Below the pieces are notes generated by a model. It made no database searches. It was not told the DNA's origin and worked only from the letters and a program-made list of their open reading frames with translations. From JBBQXK01 sp038251625 (GTDB lineage Bacteria > Pseudomonadota > Alphaproteobacteria > Rhodobacterales > Rhodobacteraceae): a stretch of DNA of 35,014 bases. Of the stretch, positions 31,129-35,014 are shown in pieces (the stretch's first letter is position 1; each line of letters starts with the position of its first letter). The DNA is taken from assembly GCA_038251625.1 (NCBI GenBank), contig JBBSBE010000028.1:1-35014 (forward strand), given 5' to 3'. A program made the position numbers and the translations under genes.

Positions 31129-31578
31129 ATGCTGAACAAGACAACGATTCTCGCCGCAGTCGCGGCAACACTTTCACTGGCCGCCCCGGCCATGGCACAG
31201 GATGCTGCGGCAGGCGAAAAGCAGTTTGCCAAGTGCAAGGCCTGCCATGCGATCATCGCCGATGATGGCACCGCGATCCAGAAGGGCGGCAAGATCGGCC
31301 CGAACCTTTACGGCGTCGTCGGTCGCACCATCGGGTCCTACGAAGGTTTCGACTATGGCGACGGCATCCTTCTGGTCAAGGAAAAGGGCCTTGTCTGGGA
31401 TGAGGCCATGATCGCCGAATACGTCAAGAACCCCACCGCCTGGCTTGACGAAAACTCGGGCGACAAGAAAGCCAAGTCCAAGATGGCCTTCAAGCTTGCC
31501 AAGGGCGGCGAGGATGTCGCGGCCTATCTGGCCTCGGTCGGTCCGGCCCCGGCAGAAGCCGCGCCTGCGTCGAACTGA
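31129..31578 (+). CDS. cycA: periplasmic cytochrome c550 (class I, cytochrome c2 family)
   Basis: A 149-residue exported cytochrome. The signal peptide ends APAMA (residue 23) and the mature protein starts QDAAAGEKQF. The haem c site is C36-K-A-C39-H40 and the sixth ligand is Met119 in KSKMAFKL. The sequence strongly resembles Paracoccus denitrificans c550 (GGK-GPNLYGVVGR, EGFDYGDGI), an electron shuttle between the bc1 complex and aa3 oxidase or nitrogen-oxide reductases. GAGGAA lies 9 bases before the ATG. A 14-bp hairpin terminator follows, so it is probably monocistronic. ctaD lies downstream, as the link of c550 and ctaDII known in Paracoccus. Confidence 0.94.
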   Translation: MLNKTTILAAVAATLSLAAPAMAQDAAAGEKQFAKCKACHAIIADDGTAIQKGGKIGPNLYGVVGRTIGSYEGFDYGDGILLVKEKGLVWDEAMIAEYVKNPTAWLDENSGDKKAKSKMAFKLAKGGEDVAAYLASVGPAPAEAAPASN

Positions 31579-31590
31579 CGCCCTGCACGC

Positions 31591-31623
31591 TGTGCCGCAG
31601 CGCGTCGTTCGCGCTGCGGCACA
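31591..31623 (+). terminator. hairpin terminator after cycA
   Basis: Perfect 14-bp stem TGTGCCGCAGCGCG/CGCGCTGCGGCACA with a 5-nt loop, 12 bases past the cycA stop. The tail TCATTGTTT is moderately T-rich. Confidence 0.8.
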
Positions 31624-31708
31624 TCATTGTTTCCGGGCGGGCGCTTGCCCAACGCACCCGTGCCTGCCAGTTCGGATTGAGAGTAACGTCCGGTCGGAGG
31701 TCTTGCCG

Positions 31709-31933
31709 ATGTCACATGTCCTTTTCGCCCCGGCCCTTCCCTCAGGTCGCGTTCTCGGCGCCCGAACGTGGGGCCTGAAGCGCCAACCCGGCGATCACAA
31801 GGTTGCCACTCTGGCGGCATTGGGGCTCGTGGCGGCTCTTCTGGTGATGACGGCCGCCCCCGGCACCTGCCGCGATCACGGCAGGCTGGCGCAAGGCGAT
31901 CTCATGCCGCCCGCCCTCTCCATCCTGTCCTGA
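31709..31933 (+). CDS. possible small single-pass membrane protein (74 residues), unknown function
   Basis: An ATG preceded by a strong Shine-Dalgarno, GGAGG at 31696-31700 with an 8-base spacer, opens a 74-codon frame. The peptide has a basic N-terminal part (GARTWGLKRQPGDHK) and one hydrophobic segment, VATLAALGLVAALLVMTAA (about residues 32-50), followed by a cysteine and a short hydrophilic tail. Third codon positions are mostly G or C, as in the neighbours. It lies between the cycA terminator and ctaD, about 130 bp before the latter. I do not recognise a family. A small oxidase-associated protein is a guess from position. Confidence 0.5.
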   Translation: MSHVLFAPALPSGRVLGARTWGLKRQPGDHKVATLAALGLVAALLVMTAAPGTCRDHGRLAQGDLMPPALSILS

Positions 31934-32064
31934 AACACTTCACGACTGCGGCAAATTCGGCAATGGACGCGGGCCACCCCACGTTCTAAAAGTGCGCGGA
32001 ACGGTCGTGCGGTGCCAAGGCGCCCCCGCGCAGGCCAAAAGGGACGACAAAACGGGAGACGCCT

Positions 32065-33735
32065 ATGGCCGACGCAGCCATCCATGGTCACGAACATGAC
32101 AGCCGGGGATTCTTCACCCGCTGGTTCATGTCGACGAACCACAAGGATATCGGGATCCTCTATCTCTTTACCGGCGGTTTCGTCGGTCTGATCTCGGTCG
32201 CCTTCACCATCTACATGCGCATGGAACTGATGTACCCCGGTGTGCAGTACATGTGCATGGAGGGCGCGCGGCTCTTCCCCACCACCACCGCCGAATGTAC
32301 CCCGAACGGCCATCTGTGGAACGTGCTGATCACGGGCCACGGCGTGCTGATGATGTTCTTCGTCGTCATCCCCGCGCTGTTCGGCGGGTTCGGCAACTAT
32401 TTCATGCCGTTGCAGATCGGCGCGCCCGACATGGCGTTCCCCCGGATGAACAACCTGTCCTACTGGCTTTTCGTCGCCGGCACCTCGCTGGCCGTGATGT
32501 CGGTCTTCTCGCCGGGCGGCAACGGGCAGTCCGGGGCGGGCCTCGGCTGGGTACTGTACCCGCCGCTATCGACCACCGAAAGCGGCTATGCGGCGGACCT
32601 CGCGCTCTTCGCGGTGCACCTTTCGGGCGCGTCCTCGATCCTCGGCGCGATCAACATGATCACGACCTTCCTCAACATGCGCACCCCCGGCATGACGCTG
32701 CACAAGGTGCCGCTCTTCGCCTGGTCGATCTTCGTCACCGCCTGGCTTGTGCTTCTGGCGCTGCCGGTGCTGGCCGGTGCGATCACCATGCTGATCACCG
32801 ACCGCAACTTCGGCACCACCTTCTTCGATCCCGCCGGTGGCGGCGACCCGATCCTTTACCAGCACATCCTGTGGTTCTTCGGCCACCCGGAGGTGTATAT
32901 CATCATCCTGCCCGCCTTCGGCATCATCAGCCAGGTGATCGCGACCTTCTCGAAAAAGCCGATCTTCGGCTACCTGCCGATGGTCTATGCAATGGTTGCG
33001 ATCGGGGTTCTGGGCTTCGTCGTCTGGGCGCACCACATGTATACCGTGGGCCTTTCGCTCACCCAGCAAAGCTACTTCATGCTGGCCACCATGGTGATCG
33101 CTGTGCCCACGGGCATCAAGATCTTCTCCTGGATCGCCACGATGTGGGGCGGGTCGGTGGAGTTCAAGACGCCCATGCTCTGGGCCTTCGGCTTCCTCTT
33201 CCTCTTCACCACCGGTGGCGTCACCGGGATCGTGCTGTCGCAGGCGGCTGTCGACCGTGCCTACCATGACACCTACTACGTGGTCGCCCACTTCCACTAC
33301 GTGATGTCGCTCGGCGCCGTATTCGGCATCTTCGCGGGCATCTACTTCTGGATCGGCAAGATGTCGGGCCGCCAGTACCCCGAATGGGCGGGCAAGCTGC
33401 ACTTCTGGGCGATGTTCATCGGCTCGAACCTCACCTTCTTCCCGCAGCACTTCCTCGGACGGCAAGGCATGCCCCGCCGCTACATCGACTACCCCGAGGC
33501 GTTCGCCACGTGGAACTGGTGGTCTTCGGTCGGTGCGTTCCTGTCCTTCGCCTCGTTCATCTTCTTCATCGGCGTGATGGTCTGGACCCTGACCCGCGGC
33601 AAGCGGGTGACCGAGAACAACTACTGGAACGAATACGCCGACACGCTGGAATGGACCCTCCCCTCGCCCCCGCCCGAACACACGTTCGAGCAACTCCCGA
33701 AGCGTGAGGACTGGGACAAGGGCCACGCCCACTGA
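32065..33735 (+). CDS. ctaD: cytochrome c oxidase subunit I (aa3 type)
   Basis: The catalytic subunit of the aa3 oxidase reduces O2 to water and pumps protons. The 556-residue protein has all key residues of type A1 oxidases, offset by -10 from Rhodobacter sphaeroides: haem a ligands His92 and His411, haem a3 ligand His409, CuB ligands His274, His323 and His324, the cross-linked Tyr278, Glu276 of the D-channel (FGHPEVY), Asp122 with Asn111 and Asn129 at the D-channel entrance, and Lys352 of the K-channel. About twelve membrane helices are present. GGGAG precedes the ATG. Subunits II and III are not in the window; this is the solitary ctaD arrangement seen in Paracoccus next to c550. A GNRA-capped terminator follows. 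Confidence 0.97.
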   Translation: MADAAIHGHEHDSRGFFTRWFMSTNHKDIGILYLFTGGFVGLISVAFTIYMRMELMYPGVQYMCMEGARLFPTTTAECTPNGHLWNVLITGHGVLMMFFVVIPALFGGFGNYFMPLQIGAPDMAFPRMNNLSYWLFVAGTSLAVMSVFSPGGNGQSGAGLGWVLYPPLSTTESGYAADLALFAVHLSGASSILGAINMITTFLNMRTPGMTLHKVPLFAWSIFVTAWLVLLALPVLAGAITMLITDRNFGTTFFDPAGGGDPILYQHILWFFGHPEVYIIILPAFGIISQVIATFSKKPIFGYLPMVYAMVAIGVLGFVVWAHHMYTVGLSLTQQSYFMLATMVIAVPTGIKIFSWIATMWGGSVEFKTPMLWAFGFLFLFTTGGVTGIVLSQAAVDRAYHDTYYVVAHFHYVMSLGAVFGIFAGIYFWIGKMSGRQYPEWAGKLHFWAMFIGSNLTFFPQHFLGRQGMPRRYIDYPEAFATWNWWSSVGAFLSFASFIFFIGVMVWTLTRGKRVTENNYWNEYADTLEWTLPSPPPEHTFEQLPKREDWDKGHAH

Positions 33736-33745
33736 CGACAGCAAC

Positions 33746-33771
33746 AGGGCCCCGGAGCGATCCGGGGCCCT
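33746..33771 (+). terminator. hairpin terminator after ctaD
   Basis: Perfect 11-bp stem AGGGCCCCGGA/TCCGGGGCCCT closed by a GCGA (GNRA) tetraloop, 10 bases after the ctaD stop. The tail TCAGCTTTC is only partly T-rich. Confidence 0.8.
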
Positions 33772-33786
33772 TCAGCTTTCCGGTCG

Positions 33787-34560
33787 ATGCATGTGATGAC
33801 CCCGCCCCGCTCCCTCCTCCTCTGCACCACCCCCCGCAGCGGCTCCACCCTCGTCTGCGCGCTCTTGCGGGCCTCCGGCGCCGCGGGATGGCCCGAATCG
33901 TGGTACCTTGAGCGTTACCGTGCCGAATGGGCCGCCGACTGGGGCATCGCCGATGCCTCCGGCGCCTACACGCCCCGCGCCTACCTCAGCGCCGCCATCC
34001 GTGCGGGAACCGGCGCCGGCGGGACCTTCGGCATGCGCATCCAGGGCATCACCCTGTCCCCCCTTCTTGCAGAACTCGCGCCCCTCTTTCCGGGCGCCGC
34101 TTCTGACCGCGCGCTCTTGGAACGCGCCTTCGGCCCCTGCCATTTCCTCTACATCCACCGCCGCGATGACGTGGCGCAGGCCGTCTCGCGCCTCAAGGCC
34201 GAGGTGAGCGAGGTCTGGCATCTCGATGGCCGGGAGAATGCGACGCCAAAGGCCGAAGCCGCCTATGACGCCGACCGCCTCGATGCCTTCCGCGCCGAGG
34301 CCGCCAGCCACAATGCCCGCTGGTCCGCGTGGTTTGCAGATCAGGGCATCACCCCCGAAACCCTCGTCTACGAGGATTTCGCCAGCGCCCCCGCCGCCCA
34401 TGTCCGCCGCCTTCTCGACCACCTGACCCTCACCCCCACCGCCGAGATCGCGGCCCCCAACCGCCGCATGGCCGATGCCACCAGCGTTGCGTGGAGCGCC
34501 CGCTACCGGGCAGAGCGCGGCCTTCCCCCCACACCGCCCATCGCCTATCCTGCCCCCTGA
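33787..34560 (+). CDS. Stf0-like sulfotransferase
   Basis: A 257-residue protein with the PAPS 5'-phosphosulfate loop TTPRSGST (residues 14-21), a later HRRDDVAQAVSRLKA segment that supplies the 3'-phosphate contacts, and LVYEDFASAP. The pattern matches the Stf0 family, named for the mycobacterial trehalose 2-sulfotransferase. The acceptor is unknown; Rhodobacterales members are not generally characterised. ATG codons at 33787 and 33796 are both possible and neither has a convincing Shine-Dalgarno. The first is only 15 bases after the ctaD terminator, leaving no room for an ordinary promoter and leader. A glutathione S-transferase gene follows 19 bases after its stop. Confidence 0.85.
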   Translation: MHVMTPPRSLLLCTTPRSGSTLVCALLRASGAAGWPESWYLERYRAEWAADWGIADASGAYTPRAYLSAAIRAGTGAGGTFGMRIQGITLSPLLAELAPLFPGAASDRALLERAFGPCHFLYIHRRDDVAQAVSRLKAEVSEVWHLDGRENATPKAEAAYDADRLDAFRAEAASHNARWSAWFADQGITPETLVYEDFASAPAAHVRRLLDHLTLTPTAEIAAPNRRMADATSVAWSARYRAERGLPPTPPIAYPAP

Positions 34561-34579
34561 ACCGCAAGGGGGATCGAAC

Positions 34580-35014
34580 ATGCTGAACATCTGGGGCCGC
34601 GCCGACAGCTCGAACGTGCAGGCCGTCATGTGGTGCGTGGGCGAGCTTGCCCTGCCCCACACCCGCGTCGACGTGGGCCACCGCTTCGGCGGCACCGACA
34701 CGGCCGAATTCACCGCGATGAACCCCAATCGCACCGTCCCCGTGATCGAGGATGACGGCATAACCCCCTTGTGGGAATCGGGTGCGATCCTGCGCTACCT
34801 CGCTGCGCGCTATGGCACCGGCCCCTTCTGGCCCGCCGACCCCCGCGCCCGCGCGGATGTGGACCGCTGGGCGGAATGGGCCAAGATCAACACGACATCC
34901 GGCTTTTCCGTCCCGGTTTTCTGGCGCGTGGTCCGCACGCCGAAAGCAAACCAGGATCCCGCCGCCATCACCGCAGGCGTCGCCGCACTCGAAGCCAAAT
35001 TCGCCATCGCCGAG
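34580..35014 (+). CDS. glutathione S-transferase (3' end outside window)
   Basis: The frame is open from ATG 34580 to the window edge, giving 145 residues without a stop. It begins MLNIWGRADSSNVQAVMWCVGEL, the thioredoxin-like GST N-terminal domain with the Ser-containing catalytic loop (ADSSN), then the glutathione-contact sequence NPNRTVPVIEDDGITPLWESGAILRYLA (about residues 47-74) and the start of the helical C-terminal domain (DPRARADVDRWAEWAKI). A GGGGG tract precedes the ATG by 7 bases. It likely shares a transcript with the sulfotransferase gene. The substrate cannot be assigned. Confidence 0.92.
   Translation, partial: MLNIWGRADSSNVQAVMWCVGELALPHTRVDVGHRFGGTDTAEFTAMNPNRTVPVIEDDGITPLWESGAILRYLAARYGTGPFWPADPRARADVDRWAEWAKINTTSGFSVPVFWRVVRTPKANQDPAAITAGVAALEAKFAIAE

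Overview
The window is GC-rich chromosomal DNA of an alphaproteobacterium, most likely a member of Rhodobacterales (Rhodobacter/Paracoccus-like). The basis is protein resemblance recalled from family knowledge: the cytochrome c550 and aa3-oxidase subunit I closely resemble the Paracoccus/Rhodobacter proteins, the ferredoxin is of the 7Fe FdxA type, and lysC-ptsP and helicase-hslR-fdxA-carD are typical neighbourhoods of that group. No rRNA, CRISPR array, insertion sequence or prophage was seen. It is core genome with a few less ordinary genes between core blocks.

Layout. 1-1623: 3' part of a Pro/Ala-rich membrane-anchored protein with a PilP/GspC-like C-terminus. 1692-3590: KefB/C-type cation:proton antiporter. 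3591-5435: cobT and cobS, divergent, for the last steps of cobalamin nucleotide-loop assembly. 5450-5470: shared terminator. 5497-10451 (minus strand): TPR protein, SUV3-like RNA helicase, HslR, FdxA and CarD, closely spaced. 10527-11743: SCP2-like protein and an overlapping alpha/beta hydrolase, convergent with an Anbu-type proteasome-like peptidase (11749-12471). 12638-16156: lysC and ptsP (nitrogen PTS enzyme I). A hairpin plus G-quadruplex-like tract follows ptsP.

16478-23005 is one tightly packed operon: SPOR lipoprotein, D,D-carboxypeptidase, tmk, holB, tatD, MBL hydrolase and AEC transporter, with stop/start overlaps or contacts at nearly every junction. 23002-27551 (minus) is a polyamine/opine-type ABC importer (ATPase, binding protein, two permeases). 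27787-27873 is tRNA-Leu(GAG) with an encoded CCA and a strong terminator. 27952-29319 is an exported peptidoglycan-binding-domain protein. lipB (29456-30130) converges on a MAPEG protein, which is divergent from an HxlR regulator. 31129-33735 holds cytochrome c550 (cycA), a possible small membrane protein, and ctaD (aa3 oxidase subunit I). The window ends in a Stf0-like sulfotransferase and a glutathione S-transferase cut by the edge.

I found no clear new multi-gene system. The best leads are small-scale: three abutting inverted repeats upstream of cycA; a 74-residue membrane ORF with a strong Shine-Dalgarno between cycA and ctaD; direct repeats between the MAPEG and HxlR genes, with an HxlR protein carrying two cysteines spaced as in the redox sensor HypR; a hairpin that places the Shine-Dalgarno of the binding-protein gene in its loop; and a terminator-like hairpin merging into a G4 motif after ptsP. 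Four of the five convergent gene pairs have no room for a terminator, and three of these share or abut palindromic stop codons.
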